In this document: in pieces, positions 34,653 through 42,523 of the stretch
Position numbering within the stretch: the first letter of the stretch is position 1
How the letters are laid out: each line of letters begins with the position of its first letter
From: Clostridiales bacterium
GTDB taxonomy: Bacteria > Bacillota > Clostridia > Oscillospirales > QAMX01
Direction: 5' to 3'
DNA length: 44,938 nucleotides
Assembly: GCA_012800055.1 (NCBI GenBank)
Contig: JAAZKA010000020.1
Location: 1-44,938 of the forward strand
Program-made: the position numbers and the translations under genes
Notes under the pieces: generated by a model
What the model was told of the DNA's origin: nothing
The model's database searches: none
The model's input: the letters and a program-made list of their open reading frames with translations, nothing else

Positions 34653-34685
34653 ACACGCACATCACAAATTGGGAGGTCTGCTTTT

Positions 34686-34883
34686 ATGACAGTTACCAAG
34701 GACAGCATCATCGGCGAAGTCCTGGATCACGACATCAATACCGCAAAATTCTTCTTTGAGATCGGTATGCACTGTCTGGGATGCCCGGCATCGCGCGGCG
34801 AAACCATTGCCCAGGCATGCGCAGTTCACGGAACCGACGCGGATGAGCTTGTCAGGAAGCTCAACGAGCACTTTGCCGCGTAA
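34686..34883 (+). CDS. DUF1858 redox-disulfide domain protein
   Basis: 65 residues, all one DUF1858 (ScdA N-terminal-like) domain: an N-terminal ITxDSxIGEVL-like start, then FFEIGMHCLGCPASRGETI with CxxC at C30 and C33, and DELVRKLNEHF at the end. Stand-alone copies are common in Clostridia and thought to work in redox or iron-sulfur chemistry. ATG at 34686 behind GGGAGG, with its own promoter. Confidence 0.9.
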   Translation: MTVTKDSIIGEVLDHDINTAKFFFEIGMHCLGCPASRGETIAQACAVHGTDADELVRKLNEHFAA

Positions 34884-34895
34884 CAAAACCTCATA

Positions 34896-34929
34896 TACGG
34901 CGGCGGCTTGATACCAAACCGCCGCCGTA
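34896..34929. repeat. GC-rich hairpin between DUF1858 and the small gene
   Basis: An 11-base-pair stem (TACGGCGGCGG with CCGCCGCCGTA) and a 12-base loop. No U tract follows, so it may be an attenuator or partial terminator. Confidence 0.5.
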
Positions 34930-34954
34930 CCTCTATAAATCAGGAGTTTTGTAT

Positions 34955-35122
34955 ATGAAAGAGTTACCCACCGCTGCCCCGCATCAGATCGCCGCGCTGA
35001 CCGTGCCGTTCCCAGAGAGCAGCCCGTCCGATCTGCACTCCGTCGGCATTAAAATTGACCGGACACGCTCCGGAGCTTTCTGCGGCGGTACCTGTACGCT
35101 CATAGGGTACGCACGCGTATGA
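34955..35122 (+). CDS. Small 55-residue protein coupled to ymdB
   Basis: ATG behind CAGGAG at good spacing; 55 codons ending in TGA that overlaps the ymdB start as ATGA. The product is soluble, Pro- and Ser-containing in its first half, and ends with a Gly/Cys patch FCGGTC. I do not recognise it. Ribosome site, codon use like its neighbours and the 4-base overlap together make translation likely. Role unknown. Confidence 0.6.
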   Translation: MKELPTAAPHQIAALTVPFPESSPSDLHSVGIKIDRTRSGAFCGGTCTLIGYARV

Positions 35123-35898
35123 GAGTGCTTGCATTAGGCGACGTCAGCGGAAGGTGCGGCGTCGCATGTGTGGAAAAGTTTCTGCGCGGCGTGAAAGCGG
35201 AGTTGAGCGCGGATGCCGTCGTTGTCAACGCCGAGAATGCCGCGCTCTTCGGCGTCACCCCGCAGCAGGCAAACGCGCTGCTCGATGCCGGCGCCGATGT
35301 GCTGACCCTCGGCAACCACGCGTTCAAACAAAAGACCATCACCGACTTCCTTGACGCCTCCGACCGCATCGTTCGCCCGGCAAACTTCGCGCCCTCCGTA
35401 CCGGGACGCGGCGTCACCTATCTCCCGACCTCTTCCGGTCAGCTCGCCGTCATCAACCTCATCGGCCGCTGCGATATGTCCTTCATCCCCGACAACCCCT
35501 TCACCGTCATCGATCAACTGCTCTGCGAGGTCTCGCAGCGCACGAAATTTATTGTCGTCGACTTCCACGCCGAAGCGACATCCGAGAAACTCGCGATGGC
35601 CTACCACCTGGACGGACGCGTGTCAGCCATATGGGGCACGCATACGCATGTGCAGACCGCCGACGAACGCGTCTTCCCGAACGGCACCGGCTATATCAGC
35701 GACCTCGGCATGGTCGGCGCACGTGAGAGCGTCATCGGCGTGCGCGCACAGGACAGTGTCTCCTACTTCCTCGGCGATATGATGACCCGCTTTCAGTCTG
35801 CCGACGGCCCCGCATGCTTCTGCGGCGCACTGTTCGATCTCGACGATGAGACCGGAAAGTGCGTATCCGTCGAGCGTGTGCGATATGATGAAACATAA
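35119..35898 (+). CDS. ymdB: YmdB-family metallophosphoesterase
   Basis: 259 residues of the TIGR00282 calcineurin-like family. Metal-binding motifs: LALGDVSGR (D8), VVNAENAA, TLGNHAF, VDFHAEATSEK and WGTHTHVQTAD. In Bacillus YmdB hydrolyses cyclic nucleotides and influences biofilm and motility decisions. The usual G-D-I-x-G start is G-D-V-S-G here. Coupled by ATGA to the small upstream gene. A hairpin with a T run follows. Confidence 0.92.
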   Translation: MRVLALGDVSGRCGVACVEKFLRGVKAELSADAVVVNAENAALFGVTPQQANALLDAGADVLTLGNHAFKQKTITDFLDASDRIVRPANFAPSVPGRGVTYLPTSSGQLAVINLIGRCDMSFIPDNPFTVIDQLLCEVSQRTKFIVVDFHAEATSEKLAMAYHLDGRVSAIWGTHTHVQTADERVFPNGTGYISDLGMVGARESVIGVRAQDSVSYFLGDMMTRFQSADGPACFCGALFDLDDETGKCVSVERVRYDET

Positions 35899-35916
35899 CC
35901 GGGAATCTGCGTGTTG

Positions 35917-35951
35917 CCGGACGCGATGGCTATGTCCGGAGGGTTCTTTTT
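35917..35951 (+). terminator. Likely terminator after ymdB
   Basis: CCGGAC pairs with GTCCGG around 11 bases, followed by TTCTTTTT. Confidence 0.6.
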
Positions 35952-35952
35952 C

Positions 35953-35996
35953 GATAAAAAACACGGTTGCTGTCCTGCAAACCAGACAGCAACCGT
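35953..35996. terminator. Intrinsic terminator of the vanW-DUF975-trmL operon
   Basis: A perfect 12-base-pair stem (ACGGTTGCTGTC/GACAGCAACCGT, 10-base loop). On the minus strand it is followed by GTTTTTTATC. It ends the trmL transcript and can also stop reading from ymdB. Confidence 0.88.
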
Positions 35997-36008
35997 ATCT
36001 TTATATAT

Positions 36009-36527
36009 TTACCGCAGCCCGTCAAATCCCGTCTGCCGCAGCGCTTCATACAGCAGCACCGCCACCGAATTCGACAGGTTCAGACTCCGCGCGTCGTTCC
36101 GCATCGGGATGCGCACGCATCGATCCGGATGCGCGGCGAGCAACGGCTTCGGCAGACCCCGCGTCTCAGACCCGAACAGCAGAAAGTCTCCCGGAGTGTA
36201 TTCTACGTCCGTGTAGCGGATGCCGCCATGCGTTGTCGCGTACCAGTACCGCCCCGGATTTGCCTTGAAGAACGCGTCGAGGTTGTCGTAGAGCTGCCCG
36301 TAGCGCGTCAGGCCATAGTCGTCCTCGCGGGAATCCCCGGGAAGGTTTGCGTGGTCGAGGAAGTGCCAGTAGTCAAGTCCCGCGCGCTTGAGCGTTTTGT
36401 CGTCCACATCAAACCCCAGCGGTCTAATCAGATGCAGAGCCGAGTTTGTCGCCGCGCACGTCCGCGCAACGTTCCCCGTGTTCGGCGGAATCTCCGGCTC
36501 TACCAGTACCACATGAAATCCGTTCAC
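36009..36527 (-). CDS. trmL: tRNA (cytidine/uridine-34 2'-O)-methyltransferase TrmL
   Basis: 172 residues, SPOUT fold. Motifs: VLVEPEIPPNTGNVARTCA at the start, LLFGSETRGLP (motif 2), and IPMRNDARSLNLSNSVAV (motif 3, knot and SAM site). Methylates the wobble base of tRNA-Leu. The GTG start at 36527 overlaps the stop of the DUF975 gene as GTGA, so it is translationally coupled; the conserved N-terminus confirms this start. Confidence 0.93.
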   Translation of the reverse strand: MNGFHVVLVEPEIPPNTGNVARTCAATNSALHLIRPLGFDVDDKTLKRAGLDYWHFLDHANLPGDSREDDYGLTRYGQLYDNLDAFFKANPGRYWYATTHGGIRYTDVEYTPGDFLLFGSETRGLPKPLLAAHPDRCVRIPMRNDARSLNLSNSVAVLLYEALRQTGFDGLR

Positions 36528-37348
36528 TGTTCCGTTCCCTTTGTCTCTACGTCCGCTTCCAGTGCCTTTATCTTCAGGTACTCCGTATAGCCCGCTACGG
36601 TCAGGTTGATGTACGGCGTCACAAACGCCGCCGACAGTCCGCATGTGAACGCTGCCAGCACCTCCCACCCCAGGAAACTCAGCCGCAGCACAAAGAATTC
36701 CCACACACGTCCGCGCATCATGTTCCCGCAGAAAGTGAACGTCCGCAAGATCGGCAGCTCCGGGTTCGACGCCAGCATGTACAGAGCCGGAAGATACGCG
36801 TTCACTCTCGCATATGCAAATACGCACGCCGCGATGAATACCGCAAATGCCAGCAGATACACCGCCATCGCCGCGATATCCGGCAGCTTTCCGAACAGCA
36901 GCGACGAACCATAGAACAGTACGCCCGGCAATGTGCAGAACTGCAGCATGAACCGCAGTGAGATCAGAAAATACCACAGATTCGCAAGGTATGCCGTCTT
37001 CAGACGTCTGCCCTCTCCGAGCCACGTAAACACCATCGTGAACGGCGGTTTTTTATCGCGCATCACCTCCGTGAAGAACGCATATGACCCAACCGTCAGC
37101 GGCGAGATCAGCAGCCCGAACAGCAGGCTCAGGCCGTTGGTTTTTAGTACCTGCGGAAGGTACTGTGAGATGTCCTCCGCCTGCATGAATGTCTCGAGGT
37201 CCGGTATCTGCCCAGATAGGATGATCGAAAACAGTGAGGAGATCAGACTCCCCACAAGTGCCACTCCGACGCACGGCAGCAGATACCCGAACAGTCTCCG
37301 CTTCGCACCGGCCTTCAGCATCTGTCTGACAACCACTCTATTGTCCAT
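36524..37348 (-). CDS. DUF975-family integral membrane protein
   Basis: 274 residues with about six hydrophobic segments and the DUF975 layout: a basic N-terminus (RQMLKAGAKRR), a first helix, a loop with SQYLPQ, then ISPLTVGSYAFF, the conserved G-Y-x-F-like element after helix 2. Function of the family is unknown. Start at 37348 behind AAAGGAAA. Co-transcribed between the VanW-like gene (13-base gap) and trmL (4-base overlap). Confidence 0.8.
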   Translation of the reverse strand: MDNRVVVRQMLKAGAKRRLFGYLLPCVGVALVGSLISSLFSIILSGQIPDLETFMQAEDISQYLPQVLKTNGLSLLFGLLISPLTVGSYAFFTEVMRDKKPPFTMVFTWLGEGRRLKTAYLANLWYFLISLRFMLQFCTLPGVLFYGSSLLFGKLPDIAAMAVYLLAFAVFIAACVFAYARVNAYLPALYMLASNPELPILRTFTFCGNMMRGRVWEFFVLRLSFLGWEVLAAFTCGLSAAFVTPYINLTVAGYTEYLKIKALEADVETKGTEQ

Positions 37349-37361
37349 AACTTTTCCTTTC

Positions 37362-38936
37362 TCAGCCCACAACCCAGACATTCGGCGCGCTGTTGTAGTA
37401 CGATTTGTTCTCCAGCGTCCGGCTGATCTCCTCGCCGTTTTCGTAGATTACGCGATATGTCTCCGTGCGGTAGCCGACCTTCCCCACCTTGATCTGCTTG
37501 CGGTAGCCGCGCGGCTTCGTTGCGTCATACTCTTCCTTGGTCTCCGCGTAGATCATCTCCAGCGTCTTTGTCACCACGTCGACCGTCCGCTCCGGATGCA
37601 CGTTTGTCCCCATCAGCCGCACCGTCACCACATCGTCTTCGAGCTTGCTTTCGATGAGCAGCGGATAATCCGTACTATTGGTAAAGCGGAAGTCCAGCTT
37701 CCCATAGTAGACCGTCGCATCTTCTCCGGGCGGCGCGTAGTTCACTACAAACTGATGGTAGTGCCGTTCGTCAATCTGCAAATTCGCCCGCAACGCCGCC
37801 ATATACAGCATGCTGGTGACCTGGCAGATGCCTCCGCCGAGGTCTTCCACCTTCTCGCCTGCGTCAAATATCGGCGCGTCCATGAAACCTGCCTCGTATG
37901 TCCGCTTACCTACCACCGTGTTGAATGAGAACGTCTCGCCCGGTAGCAGCATCGTCCCATTCACCTTCTCGCACACTATCTGTACGTTGTTCGTACGGCC
38001 TTCGTGCGGCGGATTCATCAGCGACGACTGTTCACACAGCACATCCCGGAACAACGACTCGGAGAGCTGCGCTGCCGTGACAGCCGGCTCCACCACATGC
38101 AGCGGCACTTCGTAGCGTGTGCCGTACATTCCGCCGCCCTCGCCTTTCAGAATGCGCGCGGCTTCGTCCGGGTCAAAATCCACACCTGCGATGTCCGCCA
38201 CCGCGTTCTCAAACGTCCGGTCGCCGGGCATCCAGTACGCGTCCTGCGCCGGGACATCCAGCATCTGCTCCAATGCGGATAAATCCAGCGGTTCCGGTTC
38301 TTTGTACTCTGACGTCAGCACGATGTCCGACATGTCGCCTGCTCTGTAGCGTGCCGACAGCAGACGCAGCAGCTTTGTCTCGTCGATGAAGCGTCCGGCG
38401 CTGCCGGTATCGAGCACCACGCGGTCATCCTCCACCGTGTATGACGAATCGCGGTAGTCGATTGCCACCAGCGTTGAAAGCCTCCGTGCGTATTCGGCAA
38501 GCTCCTGCTCCGTGTACACGAACGACAGCGCGATGTCGTACCCCTCCGCACAGCGTCTGATCTCGCCTAACCGCGCGAGCGTATCGCCCGTACGCCCGAT
38601 ACGCCACGCCTCCGTCACCGCGCGTTCGACGTCCCAGTACGCGCCCGCATCCGACGGCTTCATCGTGTAGACCGTATCGTCCACCGTGATGCGCAGTGTC
38701 CGTGAGGCTGCCAGCTCATCCGCGTGTGCCTGTACACTCTCCCGCAGCATATTCTCGTCCAGACCGCCGACGTCCTCGCCCGCGATTGTCACACCCGGAC
38801 ATACCCCGCGCAGGCCTGTCCGTATGCTGACATACAGCGCTGCCGCGCCCACGAGAATCCCCACTCCCAGCAGGATCACCAGCATCAGCAGCACATCTTT
38901 GGATAAGAAACTCTTTTTTCTGATTCTTTGAGACAT
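37362..38936 (-). CDS. VanW-family cell-wall protein (YoaR-like)
   Basis: 524 residues. A cytoplasmic basic start and one membrane helix (about residues 13-35) are followed by a repeated peptidoglycan-binding-like region (GVTIAGEDVGGL; later YKEPEPLDLSALEQ). The VanW domain at about 330-450 contains LLPGETFSFNTVVG and DLGGGICQVTSMLY. A short C-terminal beta tail includes KTLEMIYAETKEEYD, G5-like. Probably a wall-associated anchored protein; the vancomycin link is only in the name. ATG behind AAGAGGGG. Confidence 0.88.
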   Translation of the reverse strand: MSQRIRKKSFLSKDVLLMLVILLGVGILVGAAALYVSIRTGLRGVCPGVTIAGEDVGGLDENMLRESVQAHADELAASRTLRITVDDTVYTMKPSDAGAYWDVERAVTEAWRIGRTGDTLARLGEIRRCAEGYDIALSFVYTEQELAEYARRLSTLVAIDYRDSSYTVEDDRVVLDTGSAGRFIDETKLLRLLSARYRAGDMSDIVLTSEYKEPEPLDLSALEQMLDVPAQDAYWMPGDRTFENAVADIAGVDFDPDEAARILKGEGGGMYGTRYEVPLHVVEPAVTAAQLSESLFRDVLCEQSSLMNPPHEGRTNNVQIVCEKVNGTMLLPGETFSFNTVVGKRTYEAGFMDAPIFDAGEKVEDLGGGICQVTSMLYMAALRANLQIDERHYHQFVVNYAPPGEDATVYYGKLDFRFTNSTDYPLLIESKLEDDVVTVRLMGTNVHPERTVDVVTKTLEMIYAETKEEYDATKPRGYRKQIKVGKVGYRTETYRVIYENGEEISRTLENKSYYNSAPNVWVVG

Positions 38937-38981
38937 GAAACCCCTCTTGCTCCTAAAACCTGGAATATCCATGTGTTTTCT

Positions 38982-39009
38982 ATTGTATCCTGATTTTGTG
39001 AAAACACAA
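38982..39009 (-). promoter_or_regulatory. Promoter of the vanW operon with an overlapping palindrome
   Basis: Minus strand TTGTGT (39009-39004), 16 bases, TACAAT (38987-38982). A palindrome TTGTG-AAAA-CACAA (38996-39009) covers the -35. Confidence 0.55.
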
Positions 39010-39037
39010 GAAAATGTGATTGTTTGTAACCAAGGAA

Positions 39038-39093
39038 CCCCTTCCCATCCGGGAAGGGGGCTGCTTCATTTGGGCGGCGGAAAGTCCGCCGCC
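39038..39093. terminator. Two hairpins after the rex/SLH operon
   Basis: GGCGGCGGA/TCCGCCGCC (39073-39093) and CCCCTTCCC/GGGAAGGGG (39038-39059). Only weak T runs follow, so termination here is likely but not certain. Confidence 0.55.
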
Positions 39094-39128
39094 TCACCTC
39101 ATAGTATGCGCCCGCCGTTTTTGGTGAG

Positions 39129-40265
39129 TCACCCCACGATCACCGCCGCACGGTACGCGTCATCCATCGTCACCGCCCCGTCTGCAATCAGACGGTCGAG
39201 AAGATGCGTCTGTGTTCCCTTCATGTTCGTCATCAGAGCCCGGTACGACAGATATACCATCCCGTCGCGCGTGAATTTTTTTGTCAGCGCCGTCCGCTCC
39301 GCTGCGGTCATCAGCCCCAGCGTCTCTGCGTACTCCGGCGCACGCTCCCAGGAGAAATCCTTGCTGCTGTCATATCCCAAAGCCCTCAGCAGAAACGTCG
39401 CATAATGCGCACATGTCACCGCGTCCGACGCTCCGAAGCGCGTTTCGGATACACCTTTTGTATAGCCTTTCCGGAAGCCATACGCTGTATACCGATCCGC
39501 CCAGCTCATAACATCCCGAAACGGATGTGTGTATTTCGACGCGAGTGCCGCGTTCTCCTCGCCCAAAAGCCTGATCAGCATCACCAGCGCCTCGGTGCGG
39601 GTCGCCGTACGGTTCAGCTCGTAGCCTTTGTTCGTGCCGCGGAACAGTCCCATCGCGTTCAAAGCCCGCGCGTATTTTTCATAACCTTCCGTGACAGCCG
39701 GAGTGGTCGGAAATACCGGAGAAGCTCCTCTGTCGGATACTGGCGCTTTACCGATCATATACGCACCCGCGGAGACGGTCACATCACCGTCCGAGATCAT
39801 TCGGAAGCCGCCCGGCCCCGCGATGATGTATAGCGCGTTCACCGCCGCATCAGTCCCGACAGCTTTGCCGTCTACCCGTGCCAATGCGTCCGCCGATATG
39901 ATCCGCGCCTTGCCTGAGCCGAGCAGCAGCGTCGTTCCGATGCTCCCGGATACCAGCGTTCCCGCGGGAAGCCGGTACGTCCCGGTGTTCAGCCACGTCA
40001 CATGTTCCCCTACTGCGTCGGTGAAGATGTCCGCGCCGACCGATGCCAACGGATCTGCAAGCCTCGCGTCCAGCTTTGTGAGCACGGCCCCGAACTTCGT
40101 CTGTGCAAGGTTGTCTGCCTGCGAGAGGATCGACGGCTGGAAGATCTCTGTCAGATAGCGCAGCGTGACCACCGGGTCGTCCGTATCGCCGGGCAGCGCG
40201 CAGGTCACGCTCACCGCGAGCGTCAGCACCAGTATCAGCAGCAGAATACGCCGACCCGTACTCAT
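39129..40265 (-). CDS. Exported SLH-domain protein in operon with rex
   Basis: 378 residues. Signal peptide at about 1-22 (RRILLLILVLTLAVSVTCAL), a middle beta-rich region, and SLH-like repeats in the C-terminal half: YEKYARALNAMGLFRGTN, FRDVMSWADRYTAYGFRKGY and a degenerate third. SLH placed at the C-terminus differs from the first SLH protein of this window. The start at 40265 is inside ATGA, shared with the rex stop, behind AGGA. Cell-surface role likely; details unknown. Confidence 0.78.
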   Translation of the reverse strand: MSTGRRILLLILVLTLAVSVTCALPGDTDDPVVTLRYLTEIFQPSILSQADNLAQTKFGAVLTKLDARLADPLASVGADIFTDAVGEHVTWLNTGTYRLPAGTLVSGSIGTTLLLGSGKARIISADALARVDGKAVGTDAAVNALYIIAGPGGFRMISDGDVTVSAGAYMIGKAPVSDRGASPVFPTTPAVTEGYEKYARALNAMGLFRGTNKGYELNRTATRTEALVMLIRLLGEENAALASKYTHPFRDVMSWADRYTAYGFRKGYTKGVSETRFGASDAVTCAHYATFLLRALGYDSSKDFSWERAPEYAETLGLMTAAERTALTKKFTRDGMVYLSYRALMTNMKGTQTHLLDRLIADGAVTMDDAYRAAVIVG

Positions 40266-40912
40266 ACGTCGATCCTGCATGACAGTGTCATCAGGCTGTC
40301 GGAGAGGTGGACATTCTCCAGCGCAACCCCCTCCGGGACGCGGATATCTACATTGGTCAGGTTCCAGATTCCCTGCACGCCGCTGAGTGTGAGGATGTCG
40401 GCGGTATCCTGCGCAACGTCAGGCGGACAGGTCAGGATTGCCGCGCGCGGACGCTGCAGGGCGCAGTAATCCGGAAGCTCCGCGACATCGCGGATGAGCA
40501 CCTCGCCTTCCAGCGTGCGGAGAATCGTGCCGATCTTCTCCGGCAGCACGTCGAACGCCGCGTCCAGCCGGATACCGCAGCGGATGAAGTCGAAGTTGTG
40601 CGCCAGTGCCAGAGCCAGATTCCCGACGCCGACCAGGACACAGGTCTTTTGCTCGGTCAGCTTCAGAATGCGCTCCATGTTTGTCTTCAGGCTTTCGACT
40701 CGGTAGCCGTAGCCCTGCAGCCCGTCCGCTGCGACGCCGCAGACCTCCTTGAGCGCTGCGAAATCCTGACGCACCTGCGATGGCGTGAATCCCAGACTCT
40801 CCGCCAGCTCTTTCGACGAGACATGCGTGCGCGCCTCCGACAGCAGTGTCTCCGCCTGTCTCAGATACCGCGGCAGCCGGCGCAGCGTCGGATAAGACAG
40901 CTTAATTCTCAT
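40262..40912 (-). CDS. rex: Redox-sensing transcriptional repressor Rex
   Basis: 216 residues: N-terminal winged helix (YPTLRRLPRYLR, VSSKELAESLGFTPSQVRQDF) and an NADH-binding Rossmann domain with VGVGNLALALAHN, where the usual GxGNLG reads GVGNLA. Rex senses NADH/NAD+ and represses fermentation and reduction genes. Its promoter is a full consensus. No clear TTGTGAA-N4-TTCACAA site was found in the window. Pairing with an SLH-protein gene (ATGA overlap) is unusual. Confidence 0.93.
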   Translation of the reverse strand: MRIKLSYPTLRRLPRYLRQAETLLSEARTHVSSKELAESLGFTPSQVRQDFAALKEVCGVAADGLQGYGYRVESLKTNMERILKLTEQKTCVLVGVGNLALALAHNFDFIRCGIRLDAAFDVLPEKIGTILRTLEGEVLIRDVAELPDYCALQRPRAAILTCPPDVAQDTADILTLSGVQGIWNLTNVDIRVPEGVALENVHLSDSLMTLSCRIDV

Positions 40913-40941
40913 GATGTCTCCTCTTTCCAGTTGCTCTCTTT

Positions 40942-40970
40942 ATTATATACGTTCACATGTGTTTTGTCAA
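40942..40970 (-). promoter_or_regulatory. Promoter of rex
   Basis: Minus strand TTGACA (40970-40965), 17 bases, TATAAT (40947-40942). The spacer holds the 8-base palindrome CACATGTG. Confidence 0.88.
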
Positions 40971-40984
40971 CTTGAAAAAAACTC

Positions 40985-41012
40985 TTGCTTAATTCTGAAA
41001 ATGTGGTATACT
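40985..41012 (+). promoter_or_regulatory. Promoter of the first ceramidase-domain gene
   Basis: TTGCTT (40985-40990), 16 bases, TATACT (41007-41012). A small CCTC/GAGG hairpin sits in the leader near 41035-41046. Confidence 0.65.
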
Positions 41013-41084
41013 AAGAGATGTAAGCATCCGCCGTCCTCATCGGAGGCAGGATGACAAATATTTTCTGTAAAGGAGCGCTTTCTT

Positions 41085-42446
41085 ATGTCAGAGTTTAAAG
41101 TCGGTTTCTCCCGTGTGGACATCACTCCGCCGATGGGTATCCCGATCGCCGGATATTTTGTCAAGCGTATCGCGGACGGCGTTCTCGATAACCTCGACGC
41201 CAACTGCATCGCTGTTTCCGACGGTAAGAAAACCGCCGTCCTGTTCTCCCTCGACCTCATCTCCATCGGCCAGAAGAAGATGGATATCTACCGTGCCGGT
41301 ATCTCCAAAGCCACCGGACTTCCCTACGAGGCCATCTATATCACCTGCACCCATACCCATACCGGCCCATCCGTCGGCCGCTCCGAGTCCGAAGCCCTCG
41401 GTGCCGGTCTTGCCGGATATGACGACTTCCTCGGTACGCGTCTGGCTGATGCCGCAACCTTCGCCATCGCCGACCTCGCCCCCGCTTCCATCGCCATCGG
41501 CCGCTCGACCGCCAAGCGCGTCGCCTTCATCCGCCGCTACCGCATGAAGGACGGCTCCATCCGCACCAACCCCGGCGTCAACAACCCCGAGATCGACGCT
41601 CCGATCGGTACCCCCGACGAAACGGTTCAGGTCGTCCGCTTCAAGCGCTGCTGCAAGCCCGAAGTCGTCGTCGTCAACTTCCAGGTGCACCCCGACGTCA
41701 TCGGCGGCTGCAAAATCAGCGCCGATTATCCCCGCTCCGTCCGTGAGACCGTCGAAGGCGCTCTCGGCGGTAAGGTCAGGTGCGTGTTCTTCAACGGTAC
41801 CCAGGGCGATACAAACCATGTCTGCACCGACCCGCAGCCCGGCGAACTCGAAGGTCTCGACCTTGACAGCTTCGACGACGTCGCGCGCGGTTACGAGCAC
41901 TCCCAGCATATGGGCCGCGCCATCGCCGGCGCCGCACTGCAGGTTTACGGTAAGTGCGAGCCCGTCCCGGCAGGCGAGGTCAATTACGCCCAGACTACGC
42001 TGCGTGTCCCGTCCCAGATGCCCAAGCCTGAGGACATGCCGTTGGCCATCAAGTACAACGAGCTGCACAAAGCCGGCCGTGACGATGAGATTCCGTTCAA
42101 GGGGATGCAGCTCACCACGGTCGTCGCCGAAGCCGGGCGTATGGTACGCCTTGAGCACGGCCCCACACACTTTGACCTCTACCTGAGCGCCGTCTCCATC
42201 GGCGAAGTTGCGTTCGCCGGCTTCCCCGGTGAGCCGTTCACCGATATCGGCCGCGGTACGAAAGCCGCCTCCCCGTTCAAGATGACCGTTACCTGCTGCC
42301 TGACCAACGGCTCCGAGGGGTATTTCCCCGTCGAGAGCGCGTACGCCGAGGGCGGCTATGAGGCGCGTTCGTCGAACTTCGCCGCCGGTATCGCCGATCT
42401 GCTCATCAACGGACAGGTCGCGCAGCTCAAAAAGCTCAAGAACTGA
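41085..42446 (+). CDS. Neutral/alkaline ceramidase-domain protein (paralogue 1)
   Basis: 453 residues of the neutral/alkaline non-lysosomal ceramidase N-terminal family: KVGFSRVDITPPMG at the start, the metal-binding THTHTGP at 89-95, VNFQVHPDVIGG (about 197-208) and FFNGTQGDTNH at 235-245. In true ceramidases the last block holds the catalytic Ser (GDVSPN); here it reads GDTNHV, so ceramide cleavage is doubtful. No signal peptide, hence cytoplasmic. RBS AAAGGAG. Immediately followed by a paralogue, with a terminator-like hairpin between them. Possibly a metal-dependent amidase on another substrate. Confidence 0.82.
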   Translation: MSEFKVGFSRVDITPPMGIPIAGYFVKRIADGVLDNLDANCIAVSDGKKTAVLFSLDLISIGQKKMDIYRAGISKATGLPYEAIYITCTHTHTGPSVGRSESEALGAGLAGYDDFLGTRLADAATFAIADLAPASIAIGRSTAKRVAFIRRYRMKDGSIRTNPGVNNPEIDAPIGTPDETVQVVRFKRCCKPEVVVVNFQVHPDVIGGCKISADYPRSVRETVEGALGGKVRCVFFNGTQGDTNHVCTDPQPGELEGLDLDSFDDVARGYEHSQHMGRAIAGAALQVYGKCEPVPAGEVNYAQTTLRVPSQMPKPEDMPLAIKYNELHKAGRDDEIPFKGMQLTTVVAEAGRMVRLEHGPTHFDLYLSAVSIGEVAFAGFPGEPFTDIGRGTKAASPFKMTVTCCLTNGSEGYFPVESAYAEGGYEARSSNFAAGIADLLINGQVAQLKKLKN

Positions 42447-42460
42447 ATACTTCAAAATTA

Positions 42461-42499
42461 TGGGGGACGGGTGCGGATATTCCGTACCATCCCCCTTTT
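42461..42499 (+). terminator. Hairpin terminator between the paralogues
   Basis: GGGGGA and TCCCCC arms with an inner CGGA/TCCG stem, followed by CTTTTA. Likely partial, leaving the second gene less expressed, unless that gene has its own promoter. Confidence 0.7.
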
Positions 42500-42523
42500 A
42501 ACATGAGCAGGAGGAATATTATT

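Noticed and set aside
38996-39009. Rex operator at the vanW promoter
   Set aside because: Half-sites are TTGTG/CACAA with only 4 bases between; Rex sites have the AA-N4-TT centre, 8 bases.
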